Shown in pieces: positions 25,501 through 38,921 of a stretch of DNA of 64,000 bases. Every line of letters begins with the position of its first letter. The stretch's first letter is position 1. Below the pieces are notes generated by a model, which was given only the letters and a program-made list of their open reading frames with translations, did not search any database and had not been told where the DNA came from. The DNA is from Oehlia diaphana (Eukaryota; Glomeromycota; Glomeromycetes; Glomerales; Glomeraceae): positions 92,203 to 156,202 of the forward strand of contig QZLH01000126.1 in the NCBI GenBank assembly GCA_003833135.1. Reading direction: 5' to 3'. The position numbers and the translations under genes were made by a program.

Positions 25501-25708
25501 GCTTATTATAAGAGGGTGGATGGACTGGAACACAGCCAATAATATATTTCGACTCTTTATTTTCGGCAGATCTATAAATTCTTTGAAGAAGTTGAACCGA
25601 ATCTTTGCTAACAACTTGAAGTACAAGCGATGCGCTAGGAAGGAGAACTTTATTCCTAATTGGGATAATTGGCAAAATTTTGGGAACGTCATTGAAAGGA
25701 TCATTCAT
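22560..25708 (-). CDS. peroxisomal-type Lon protease (LONP2 family)
   Basis: Nine exons (25708-25309, 25240-24957, 24884-24813, 24740-24669, 24598-24490, 24420-23953, 23883-23390, 23280-23136, 23068-22560) give 850 residues, close to the usual LONP2 length. The protein starts directly with the LAN substrate-binding domain ([18 protein letters not shown]), without a mitochondrial presequence. The AAA+ module has Walker [10 protein letters not shown] and Walker B ending LLDEIDKVG. The protease domain has the catalytic Ser in GKDGPSAG and the Lys in [14 protein letters not shown]. The last residues are ESRL, so the tail SRL is a type 1 peroxisomal signal. It is an ATP-dependent peroxisomal matrix quality-control protease. 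It is divergent from the carnitine acetyltransferase gene, with 275 bp between the coding starts. Confidence 0.96.
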
Positions 25709-25983
25709 TTTGCTATGGTCTAAATGTCAAGTAAGTAAAATTGTCTTTAAAAAAGTTGTTGAATCGGTAAACTAAAAAAAACAGAACCGAGTTTTGTTAT
25801 GCCCGCTCGATGTTGGCTCAATGCAAATTGTCAAATAGTTGCCAAATTAGGTACATCTATGATCATAGATTGTAAAATCTTATTTGGAATTTTTTATGTG
25901 TGACTAGATAGAGGTAGTAAAATCAGATCGTAAAAAAGATACTTTAGCTCGACATATTCTTGCTTTCTCAATCTTAAATTTTG
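25709..25983. promoter_or_regulatory. divergent promoter shared by Lon2 and carnitine acetyltransferase
   Basis: Only 275 bp separate the two divergent start codons, so both promoters and 5' leaders must lie here. I see no clear palindromic oleate-response-like element. A GC-richer patch (GCCCGCTCGATGTTGGCTC) lies at about 25801-25819. Shared control of two peroxisomal proteins is inferred from the layout alone. Confidence 0.5.
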
Positions 25984-28695
25984 ATGTCATTTAAATTCGT
26001 TCTTTCTCGTTCGTTCGTCAGAAGTACTAATAAGCCAACTCAACAGGTCATTATTTTTTTTAAAAATTTCGAGAAATTTACTTAAATATCGTATCAATTT
26101 TACAGTTATTGAACAATATGGCACGCAGAAACGCTTCAGCCGCCATAAAGAAACCAACAATTCAGTACCCTGAAGATAACAGTGTTGGACCAATGCTTCG
26201 TTATCAAAAGTCTCTCCCAAAGCTTCCTGTTCCCGCTCTCAAAGATACTCTTGAGAAGTATCTTAAGTCCGTTCGACCTCTTGTAAGTTCAGAGGAATAC
26301 GCAAAGACAGAAGCAGCTGTAGCAGAATTTCAAAAACCTGGTGGAATTGGTGAAGAACTACAAAAGCGTTTGCTAGCAAAAGCGAACAATCCTAATGTGA
26401 TCAATTGGCTGGAAGATTGGTGGAATGAAGTCGCGTATTTTGGCTATAGAGACCCAATCGTCGTTTATGTAAGCTATTTTTTTGCTTATAAAGACGATAA
26501 AATTAGGAGGAATCCTGCTACGCGTGCTGCTGCAATTACTACAGCCGCCTTGGAATTTCGAAGACAAGTTGTTAAGTAAGTATTTTTTATCTTTGTTATA
26601 GAGGAAAGATAATTGAATTTACGAAATCCTTTTTGATTTAGCCAACAATTAGAACCAGAATATTCAAAAGGGCTCCCACTTTGTATGGATTCGTATAAGT
26701 TCATGTTTAATGCGTGTCGTTATCCAGCCAAACCATCAGATTATGAAGTGACTTTTGATCCCGCGACCAATAATCATATTACAATTATTCGTAAAAACAA
26801 ATTTTTCATACTTGATCTTGTCAAGGATGGAATACAGTTGTCTACTGCAGAAATTGAAAGGTATAACACACTTATTTATCTCAATTCTTTATATAAATAT
26901 TGTAATTTCAAATTGTTTTTAAATAATTTAGTCAGCTCCAAAAAATATATGAATTGGCTGGTAATACGAAAGATCCACCAATAGGAGTTCTTACTACTGA
27001 AAATCGCGATAATTGGACGGAAGTAGGTTTAATATACATATCTTTATATAAATTAGTTATTGACCATACTTGTTCATTTAGTATCGCAAAATGTTCCTGG
27101 CTGCGGATCCAAAACATGAGCAATTGCTAAAGAAAATTGAAAGTTCGATGTTTGCTCTTTGTTTAGATGATTCATCACCTATTACAGTTGATGAGATAAG
27201 CCTTGCGTGTTTGGCTGGAGATGGGCGAAATCGGTATTTTATTTAAAAAAACCCAATTATATTGTTATAAACATATATTACATTTTAATCATATTATATC
27301 TTTAGTTATTTTGACAAGTCTCTTCAATTTATTGTATTTGAAAATGGAAAAGCTGGGTTTAATGGAGAGGTTGGATTAAATTTATTTATTTTTTATTTTA
27401 TTTTTTTTAGTGAATTGATAAATTTATACTTATATTTCATTTAGCATTCTTCTATGGACGGTACTCCAACAAGTAGATTGAATGACTTTGTTTGTAACGT
27501 GATTGCTAATAATAAAGTTGATCATGGATCTCCAAATGTTCGATCTGGTCTTCCAGTTCCTCAACAATTGCATTTCAATTTGACTAGTGAAGTTCTTTCA
27601 GCTATATCAAAAGCCGAGAAAAACTATGACGACCTTATCGCCAAACACGACCTTCGTGTATTAGCATATGAAGGTTATGGAAAAAATGTCATTAAAAAGC
27701 TTGGTGCTTCACCAGATGCTTACGTACAAATGATCATTCAATTAGCTTATTATAAAATGTATGGTACTAATAAAGCAACTTATGAAAGCGCACAAACCAG
27801 AAAATTTCAACGTGGTAGAACTGAAGTGTGTAGAACGGTATCTGTTGATTCCGTGAACTGGGTGAAAGCTATGGAGGATCAGGAAGTTCCGGTAACTTTT
27901 TTATTCGGTTTATTCTATTTAAGTGAAGATCCATGATCAAGAAAAAAATATTTATTATAGATTGAAGTCAAGGCTGAATTGGGTTACAAAGCAATAAATG
28001 CTCATGTCAAATATATGGCAGAGGCCGTAGAGGGGAGAGGTTGTGATAGGCATTTATTTGGTAAATAAAATCTATGAAATTTTTGTTAACATTACAAGTA
28101 CTTAATGATTACATTAATCTTGAATCGTTTCATTAAAGGACTTCGTATGTCTTTGAAGTCTAATGAAAAGAAACCAGCAATTTTTACAGATCCAGCTTAT
28201 GCTAAGTCAACTCATTGGAATCTATCAACTTCTCAATTGTCGTCAGAATATTTCCAAGGCTATGGATGGGGAGAAGTATATTGATTTAAATAATTATAGT
28301 ACCGTTTTTGCTAAAATTTAAATATATTTATTAACCACAATCATTGTAATATTCATTTAGGTCGTTCCTGATGGTTTGTAATTGTATCATTTGTGTTTAT
28401 TTAAACCTAATTTCAACCGATCACTTATAATGAATTTTATTCTTTAATAGGATATGGCATAGCTTACATGATTAATAATGGTTCGTCAAATAATCTATAA
28501 TTTTTAGTTATCTTCTTGTTATTTATTTTTTTTTTGTTCAATACTTTTTTTTTAGATTCTTTAAATTTCAACATCGTATCTTTGCGACTGAATAATGATG
28601 TTTTATGGCATTATCTCAAAGAATCGGCAACTGAAATGCGGCAGGTATTTGAATATGCACAAGCAAAAGCAGGTCAGATTAAGGCTAAACTATAA
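25984..28695 (+). CDS. carnitine O-acetyltransferase, dual-start (mitochondrial/peroxisomal)
   Basis: Twelve exons (25984-26046, 26106-26575, 26642-26860, 26932-27022, 27082-27233, 27306-27369, 27445-27891, 27961-28060, 28139-28275, 28361-28373, 28451-28480, 28556-28695) join in frame to 641 residues. From the internal Met at 26118 the protein has 616. Family blocks: PKLPVPALKDTLEKYL, EDWWNEVAYF, LPLCMDSYKFMFNACRYP, catalytic His in EHSSMDGTP, GCDRHLFGL, and PDGYGIAYMINN. It swaps acetyl groups between CoA and carnitine. Upstream exon 1 encodes MSFKFVLSRSFVRSTNK, a basic, Ser/Arg-rich mitochondrial-type leader, and the C-terminus AKL is a peroxisomal PTS1. Yeast Cat2 is dually targeted in the same way. 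The long start requires splicing of the 26047-26105 intron; the short start is MARRN. Confidence 0.93.
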
Positions 28696-28953
28696 TATGT
28701 GAAATTCTTTTTTTGCCGATTATTATTGTATTTAAACCGTTGATGTTATGTAAAGTATGTATTTGTATTTTTATTTAGACAGATTTAAATTTATTACATC
28801 TATTATTAATTTGACTGCTATTTAAAAATTCCTTTTTATTCTACTTAAGAAATGTTATATTTTAAATAGAATTCCATATTTTATGCCTCATGATCAATGG
28901 AAAAAAAATTATTTATTTTTATGCATGAATTGGCAATATCTAAAAAAACCATT

Positions 28954-29320
28954 TTAAAGATTGAATTCTTTCCATAATTCTTCAACTTTTTTCCTGTTTT
29001 CTTTGGCTTTATCTGCATTTTTCTTTCTTATTTCCTTATACTAAATTTTTTTTAGAAGATTAACCAATATTATCTTTCTTTATTTTTAAAGTAAATTATA
29101 AATTAGTTACCTCCAATGTTAAACATTCATTTAACTCTTTCTTAATTCCATTACAACCCCCAAAATATTTATTAAAAAATCCTGATTTATGACATTCTTC
29201 CAATCGAAGAATAACATCAAGACATTCTATAATATATATAATATAAATAATAAATAAATTTATGTTAGAAAAAATCATGAACTTACTTGGGTGTTTATGA
29301 TACGCTAAATTTGGATGCAT
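28954..29320 (-). CDS. Cmc2-like twin CX9C mitochondrial protein
   Basis: Three exons (about 29320-29287, 29229-29112 and 29043-28954) give about 80 residues. The first reads MHPNLAYHKHP, typical of Cmc2. The middle one has two CX9C pairs: CLDVILRLEEC and CNGIKKELNEC, with HKSGFFNKYFGG between. The last is a basic/acidic helix ending VEELWKEFNL. Cmc2 is a small intermembrane-space protein, imported by Mia40-type disulfide relay, that helps cytochrome c oxidase assembly. The gene is convergent with the acetyltransferase gene, whose stop is 258 bp away. Confidence in the family is high because of Cys spacing and the MHP start. Confidence 0.88.
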
Positions 29321-29834
29321 TTGTAACAAATTAACCAAGAATTAATGATTTTCTAACTTATTTATAATATTCAATCACGTGAAATAATTACGCCAACCAA
29401 GAAAATTTCCTGTAATTAAAAGTTGAGAATGAAGATCAGGATTACACAGATAACACGTGAACAATACACGTCGTGTACTGTACGTGATCGTCAGTTAACC
29501 AATGATCAATCTAATATAATGTATTCATCTCGACATTATTTCATGAGTATCCCAGCAGACCCAGCTCATTTTCTGCATACAGTATGCGATGAAAAGAATA
29601 TGTGATAAAGAAAATTTATATCATGACAGAATGAATGAGTGTCATCCTTATTAAACTTTAATCAAGTGATCCATTTGTATTAAACAGTAATGGCACTCGG
29701 TCATGAGTATATACTGTATTATGAATTATATATATATAATCATTTTAAAAGTTATGAAAATTCTTCCGTACAATTGTTGCATTTCTGAATTTTTTTTTTT
29801 TTCTGTTGTATTATATTGATATAATGTAAAAAAA
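29321..29834. promoter_or_regulatory. divergent spacer with CACGTG motifs
   Basis: This is the upstream region of the Cmc2-like gene and of the orphan plus-strand gene. It has the 8-bp palindrome TCACGTGA at 29375-29382 and further ACGTG cores between 29452 and 29490, which are bHLH-type (E-box) sites. A 60-codon open frame at 29423-29605 is probably chance. A palindromic segment lies at 29621-29706. Confidence 0.45.
29621..29706. repeat. imperfect long inverted repeat
   Basis: The left arm carries TCATGAC and, ten bases on, GAGTGTCAT. The right arm carries ATGGCACTC followed by GGTCATGA. The arms pair with one mismatch and a small insertion, and enclose a TTAAAC-containing loop repeated twice. 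It may be a tiny foldback element or cruciform. Confidence 0.4.
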
Positions 29835-30564
29835 ATGAAACGACCAAACAAGAAATTTTTTAACCGGTCACATCCTTACCAATATCATCAAAGAAATTTT
29901 GCTACTATACCTGAAGCTAAAAAAGCGGGAGCAATCGATCGTATAGAAAATGGAGAAACTAAATTAAAATTGTTAACTTTATTTCAAGAGAACATGAATT
30001 ATATCAAATTAACAGAAATACCACAAACATATTTCTTGAGATTTGATCGTGCACTAGAATATACTGGCAAATTTGTAAGCATGTTGATTTCAAATTTCGT
30101 TTCTTTCTTTTTTAATTCATAACGTAAATATATAAATATATATATATAATATATATGTTAATTTATAGATGTATAGAATAAATGATGAGATGCCAAATAT
30201 CTTAACTTCATATGAAAGTGAAAACAGTAAAGAAATAATTGTTCGATTATCTGAACCATATCAAATAAAAAAATGTGATATTCTTCCGACAATCAATAAT
30301 GAATCATATGATTCTGAGATGAAAGAAGGAAAAGAAGTTAAATATCAAGCTTATCAGATTAGAGAGCAATCTGTTGAGACTGTTGGAGAATGGCTTAATA
30401 AACAATATACTGATGAAGAGGAAATAGATATGCAAAATTATGATAAAAAGAAGATTGAAGTCAAAGGAGCGATTAATTTGCGTGTTGTTTTTGATGAAGA
30501 CGACTTAAATTATATTTCTCCTTTGCAAAGAGATGTCTTGGAATTTTTGTTCAAGGAATTTTAA
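29835..30564 (+). CDS. orphan protein with possible mitochondrial leader
   Basis: Two exons (29835-30075 and 30169-30564) join at phase 0 (GGCAAATTT|GTAAGC to TATAG|ATG), giving about 211 residues. I do not recognise the family. The first 30 residues (MKRPNKKFFNRSHPYQYHQR, then NFATIPEA) are basic and free of acidic residues, like a mitochondrial presequence. The rest is soluble, acidic and charged (GEWLNKQYTDEEEIDMQNY; GAINLRVVFDEDDL) with no membrane helix or metal-binding cysteines. The clean intron and codon use like its neighbours argue it is real. A lineage-restricted mitochondrial protein is a guess. Confidence 0.6.
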
Positions 30565-31242
30565 ATGAAGGATTTTAACTAATCTTTGGTACTATTAGTG
30601 AAATTATATTGCTATCAACAAAGAATTAATATTATTAGAAAATTATTTTGCTAATATATAGAATAAATGTTGCAAATTAGTATTAAAACTTTTGGCAATT
30701 CTAGCTTATAATATTCAAGGTTTAGACATTTTCTTTCATTAACTGTAAAGTATCATTTAAGCCATAAATGTTATCATTATCAGCATTAGCAATAAAATTC
30801 ATTGTAAAATTTGGTTCACCAGGAAAAACTATTTTAATATTAAGCTAATTAACTAGTATAATAATTAGGTTTATTTATGAAAACAGCTAAAACAAGGCGG
30901 AATTCCTCCGTATGGTCCAGTTAGAAGAATTGGACTATTATGAAAAAGTTTATAGTATGATATCATCTGAAAAATCACCCCATGATTATCGGATCTTAGT
31001 ATAGTTAGGATAATTTTTACCAATAACAAGAATGATTGAATATTTTAGGCATGTTTAATTATTAAATAATGATATAATAATGTATCAAATATTAAAATAG
31101 TTTATTTTAGAGTTGCCAATTATAAATAATCTTGTCCTACAAATCTATTGATTCCTAATTAGGATTAAGGTGTGAAATAAGTTTAAATTGATGTGAAGAT
31201 GTGATAATATATTTTCAAAGGAACTTTTATTATTTACGAAAA
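30565..31242. other. spacer with minus-strand gene relic
   Basis: Lies between the orphan gene and phosphoglycerate kinase. It holds the relic described at 30722-30975 and otherwise AT-rich DNA that probably includes the kinase promoter. Confidence 0.45.
30722..30975 (-). pseudogene. decayed fragment, weakly reductase-like
   Basis: The minus strand reads YYKLFHNSPILLTGPYGGIP, then PCFSCFHK and a stop. Further on, in another frame, it reads KIVFPGEPNFTMNFIANADN and continues to LMKENV and a stop. The ILLTGPYGG block recalls the GPYG motif of FRE/NOX-type reductase NAD(P)H domains, but one short motif is thin evidence. Broken frames and lack of a start indicate a fossil. Confidence 0.3.
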
Positions 31243-33077
31243 TGTCTATTAGCAATAAAATTTCAATTCAAGACGTTGATGTCAAAGATAAAAATGTTTT
31301 GATTCGGTAAATGTGAATTTTATTAATTTATTTAACAAATATCGTAATTCTTCATTTATTAATTTCTTATTTCTAATAGCGTTGACTTTAACGTTCCTTT
31401 ACAAGACGGAAAAATATCTAATAATCAACGTATAGTTGCAGCCTTACCAACTATTAGATATGCATTAGATAATGGTAATTGAATGTTTCTACTTATTTTA
31501 TAGTAACATCTTTTCCATAGTAATTAATATTTTTAAAATAGGAGCTAAGGCTGTTATTTTAATGTCCCATTTGGGCCGTCCGGACGGGAAATCAAACCCT
31601 AAATATACATTGAGACCTATTGCTGAGGAAGTCAGTCGTTTACTTGAAAAAAAAGTTATGTTCTTAAATAATTGTGTAGGCCCTGAAGTCGAATCTGCCG
31701 CGAAAAATGCGACTGGAGGTAGATTTTTCTCATATTTATGTTATTCACATAATACAATTTATGATACATTATGATGATAAAACCTTGTTACGTTAGGCCG
31801 AATCATCCTACTTGAGAATCTTCGGTTTCATATTGAAGAAGAAGGTTCTGGAAAAGATGATGAAGGAAACAAGGTACTTTACAATAATCATAATCGTTAT
31901 ATTACGTTTTTACTTAAATTCTTTATATAATTAGATCAAAGCCAGTCCTGAAGATATAAATAAGTTTAGAGCATCTCTTTCAAAACTTGGAGATATCTAT
32001 GTTAATGATGCATTTGGAACGGCACATAGACCACATAGTTCTATGGTTGGGGTAAACCTTCCAGATCGTGCTGCTGGTTTCTTATTAAAAAAGGAACTAG
32101 ATTTCTTTGGCAAAGCCTTGGAAAACCCGGATAGACCTTTCTTGGCCATTCTCGGAGGGTAAGAATAAATTTTTGTTGTATTTTATCCCCTTAGAATTAA
32201 TGTATATTTTGTGTATAATTAATTCATAGAGCCAAAGTTTCCGATAAAATTAAATTGATTAACAACCTTCTCGATAAAGTTGATTCTATGATCATCACGG
32301 GTAATTTATCCTGAACTTAAAGATTTCAAGTTTGACATAAATTCTCATATACATATATAAAAAATTATTTTTTTTTCATTAATAGGTGGAATGGCTTTTA
32401 CATTTAAGAAAACTCTTAATGGCGTTAAGGTTAGAATCGAAAAAGGATATGTTTACGTATGAAGGAAGAAGAATGATAATGAATCTTCTAATCCTTTTTT
32501 CTTAGATCGGAAATTCTTTATTTGACGAAGAAGGTTCCAAAACGGTTGCTGATTTAGTTGAAAAGGCTAAGAAAAAAGGAGTTAAATTAGTTTTCCCAGT
32601 AGATTATGTAACGGGAGACAAATTTGATAAAGATGCCAATGTATATATTATTTTTATCGTAAATTATATATTTTAAATTAATAATTTAATAAAAAATTTA
32701 TATTCTATTAGACTGGATACGCTACAGATGAAACAGGAATTCCAGATGGATGGCTTGGGCTTGATTCGGGGAAAAAGACAAATGAACTTTTTAAAAAAAC
32801 AATTCTTGAAGCTAAAACTATACTATGGAATGGACCAACAGGAGTATTTGAATTTGATAAATTTGCAGCAGGTACAAAATCAGCTTTAGATGCTGTTATT
32901 GAAGCTACACAAAATGGAGTTATAACTATCATAGGAGGTGGTGATACTGCAACTGCTGTTGCTAAATGGGGTGCTGAGGACAAGATTTCGCATGTATCAA
33001 CTGGTGGCGGAGCGTCTCTCGAATTACTTGAAGGCAAAGAATTACCGGGAGTAGCAGCTCTCTCTGCCAAATTGTAG
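31243..33077 (+). CDS. PGK1: phosphoglycerate kinase
   Basis: A complete glycolytic phosphoglycerate kinase (1,3-bisphosphoglycerate + ADP to 3-phosphoglycerate + ATP, cytosol) of roughly 417 residues in about nine exons. Signature blocks appear in order: [109 protein letters not shown], and [18 protein letters not shown]. The start is the Met of [10 protein letters not shown] after an AT-rich leader. The junction GVK|IGNSLFD uses a GTTAGA donor. It is convergent with the MFS gene downstream, with a 154-bp gap between stops. Confidence 0.98.
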
Positions 33078-33231
33078 TTATTAATTATAAGTAAATATTT
33101 ATTTAATTATATTAATATGTTCTTTTTATTATCATAGCTTTTTGGAAATAAAATTTGGTTTAACATTTATTATGCGATTCGATTTTTTTTTTTTGATTTT
33201 TGCTTTGTAAAAGTAATTTTTTTTAAATTAT

Positions 33232-34935
33232 CTACAAAATTAAAGACCCTAAAGCAAGAGATGCTATAAAAATACCGGCATTAGCCCAAAATACAATTTC
33301 TTCTATTCCGTAATTAACTCCCTGATTGTACAATTTATTCATCCATAAAGGGCTTAAAATACTGCCTACACTTTCTATTACACTAATAGCACCTAAAATT
33401 TGACCAGCTTGTGTTGGCAAAACATAAGTAGTAAATAAACTTCTCATAGCGGGGGAAGTTATAGTTGCCAAACTATTAATTACACAAGCAAAATAAAACC
33501 AAAACGGTTTTGCAGCTATAGCAAATAAAATGAACCCTATTATTTCCATAACGAGACCACCTCGCATTGTCCATATATCTAAAGAACGAGCATATGATGA
33601 TTGATAACGTGAACGAATTAAACGTAATAATGGTAATAAAACAATTAATGCTATAAAACGCGTAAATGCTTGTAATGATAAAAAATAACCATTTTCTAAT
33701 GATGTCCAACCAAATTTATATTTTGTATATAAATTTATGATTTCATTTTGAGCTGAATGATAATTAATAAAATAAAATATGTTAGTGAAAAAATTGGTGG
33801 CTTTTTGATAAATAAAATAATTTTGTTTTTTTTTATAACTTACCAGCTTGTGAAATTCTATAAATAAAATAAATTACAGCTAAAATATATATGGTATTTC
33901 TTCCTCTCCATGATCTATTTCTATTGCTATCACTATCTCCTATTTCAACTGGTAATCTAGTAAGAATAGTTAATGGCGAAAAAATGTGACTAAAAGAAGT
34001 GGGTGAAGATGTTGAATAATTTAGTTCGCGTATATTAGAAGGGACTGATTCTGGTACAATAAATGAAACTACAAACAAAAATATAATAAGAGCACAAATT
34101 GCTATATAAAATACCGAAAGAATCGATCCTGTAACCTTTATAAATAAAATAAAATAAGTATGTATTTAAATAAATTAGCTTAATGAAGTGAAACGTTCTT
34201 ACCTTTACAGTTAAACCACCCAAAGTAGGACCGATAGCCATACCACAAAATGCAGAAGCATGCATCAAACCAAAAGCAACACTTCTATTTTCACTACTGG
34301 TACAATCACTTAAATAAGCATGACATGCCGTGTTTATAGCAATTACACCCCCAAGTAATCCTTGAATAATTGATCCAACATATAACATCTTAATTCCTAC
34401 TATCCTCCAATAATGAGCAACTATTATTATATTTATTATACCCAATATTATACCGAATGTTGATAATCGAAATATAAATTTACGTCCAAAGTAATCTGAT
34501 AACGTAGAAAGATATCCAATTGATAAAGTCACTATACAAGTTTATATAAAATAATTTAGTTTTTGTTTAGAATAAATTAAAAAGAATAATTATTAATTAA
34601 CCTGCGATATGTGATAAAGTCGCATACCACATCACATAATTTGATGCTAATATCCGAATTTCACGTAAATTACAACCATCATCATTTGATAGATTTTTAT
34701 GTTGTTCTTTGAACTCTTTACATGCCAAATCCGAAATAAAGTGTATTATGGGAGCTTCGATTGAAGTCATGATTATAGATAAAGTTATACTAAACGGTAT
34801 CATCCATAATAAATGGGGCCTACGAAGTCTATTTAACCATGATCTTTGAACATTGTCATTATCATCAAGTAAATAGCTGGTTTCTGAAACGTCTTGTGAA
34901 TTAAGGTCTGTATCATTATAACTTGTAGAAGCCAT
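33232..34935 (-). CDS. MFS transporter, TetA/HIAT1-like
   Basis: About four exons (34935-ca. 34598, ca. 34532-34204, ca. 34140-33843, ca. 33756-33232) give roughly 500 residues with about 12 hydrophobic segments. The polar N-terminus (MASTSYNDTDLNSQDVSETS) is followed by TM1. Motif A between TM2 and TM3 reads GYLSTLSDYFGRKFIF. The TM4/5 block is YVGSIIQGLLGGVIAINTAC followed by HAYLSDCTSSENRS, and GPTLGGL follows. Its SDxFGRK and YLSDCTSSENR patterns resemble fungal tetracycline-resistance/HIAT1-type proteins. The substrate is unknown. It is not closely similar to the other MFS gene in the window, which belongs to a different subfamily. Confidence 0.85.
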
Positions 34936-35503
34936 TGCACAATATAATATAATTTAACAAATTGTTACAATACTAAAATTATTAAAAGACATTTGCCGCA
35001 AATGACGTTTTTTTTTTGCCTTTTCGCTCAAAATTCAAATTCAAAGTTAGGTGCAAAAAAATTTTGAAACAAAAAAAAAAATTATTCTGTTGCAAGATTA
35101 CGCTAAATTTACTTTGTACATAAAACCTTGTGCATTATGACCTTGTTTTTTGATACTACCAATAAAAATTCTGTGTAATCTTGGTACGATGTTGAATATT
35201 TCGTTTCTAATAAACTTTTTAAATAATACACTGTATTTTTTCATAAAATAAAGTATTACTAAATGTTAAAAAAAAAAAAACTTTAAACCTCACTTTTCTT
35301 TCTGGTGCTCTATTATATTTGTGGTTTTCTAATACACCACTACCACCAGTTACTAATTGACGATAAAAAAAATTTCCGCGTTATATTCACCCTATATACC
35401 ATCTTTTACATTCTTTCTCTCCTCTCGACTTATCTTTTTCGCGGAAATCATAGAGTACAACCGTTTCGACTAATCCAACCAAATTCCTCACGATATATAC
35501 ATA
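34936..35503. promoter_or_regulatory. divergent promoter region MFS / Arf6
   Basis: AT-rich spacer between divergent starts. It has poly-A tracts near 35268 and a pyrimidine-rich segment (35395-35435, CTTTCTCTCCTCTCGACTT) just upstream of the Arf6 start, of the kind seen near fungal transcription starts. No other gene seen. Confidence 0.45.
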
Positions 35504-36388
<885 letters not shown>

Positions 36389-37331
36389 AAGATTCTTTCA
36401 ATTGTAAGGTTGTAAGGTTTATTCTTTTTGTTCGAATATATAGATAAAGATATTGGCTGGACCTCACATACGAGTTTGAATATTTATTATTTTTATTATT
36501 ATTTTCCTTCAATAAATAATAAAATAAATTGTAACAGTTTAAACGATTGATGTTATTTCGCTAATTTATAATATAATGAAATAGTTATTTCTCTTTAAAT
36601 CCTTGATTTAAATGAATTAATTGAAAAATTTATTTATTCACATCAATTGAATATTTACATCAATGTAACAAACATTTATGCGTCTTTTTTGTTGGAATAT
36701 AAACCAATAAAATGGAATAACGTAACTTTTTCGATTGGTAATTAACAAAATTGAATGAAAGTAAATCTAGTCTATCTATTGCATTAATACAAATAAAATA
36801 AACCAAAAGAAGATAATTTAAGGAAATTAGATACCTATCTAGCAGTTATCTAGTATAGTGACTTCAAGGCATGCACGATTATTTAAAAACGAAAACTATT
36901 CCTCAATTAACCTTAGTTTATAAAAGCCTCGTGAATATTTATTATGCTACTAAATATTTCCGTGAATAAAGTCAAATATAAAAACTACGTTTTCAAAACT
37001 AATAAAGAGAGCGAATATTCTCAAATCTAATTTATCTGAATTTTTCTTTTTTTGTCCTAAGTGGTAATTTATATTAAGTGAGGATGCTTGCATAATTTGA
37101 ATCCATATTTCTATTTTTGACATCAAATTTTTTTTTAACTAAATATTAAAAAAGGATCGATGTCGTGTAAAGTATGCAAGGTAAGACAGGTAAGACAATT
37201 GTTTGTTATCAACAAAGAGAAAAATTTTGACATAAATTTCGGAAGATTAAGTTTGATTAAACTTCTTTCCATCAAAATTTTTGTTCCTGAACAAAAAATT
37301 TTCAAATATTATTTTATTTTAATCATTAATA
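36389..37331. other. spacer Arf6 to GMD
   Basis: About 0.94 kb of AT-rich DNA with the Arf6 3' UTR and the GMD promoter. The short frame at 37160-37363 overlaps the GMD start and does not look real. No repeat stands out. Confidence 0.5.

Positions 37332-38921
<1,590 letters not shown>

Noticed and set aside
29423..29605. 60-codon frame in the Cmc2/orphan spacer
   Set aside because: Composition is somewhat coding-like, but it lacks a domain, splice partners or a clear leader. Left as probable chance.
33232..34935. Possible gene-duplication link between the two MFS transporters in the window
   Set aside because: Motif A, N-terminal regions and intron positions differ, so they belong to different subfamilies.
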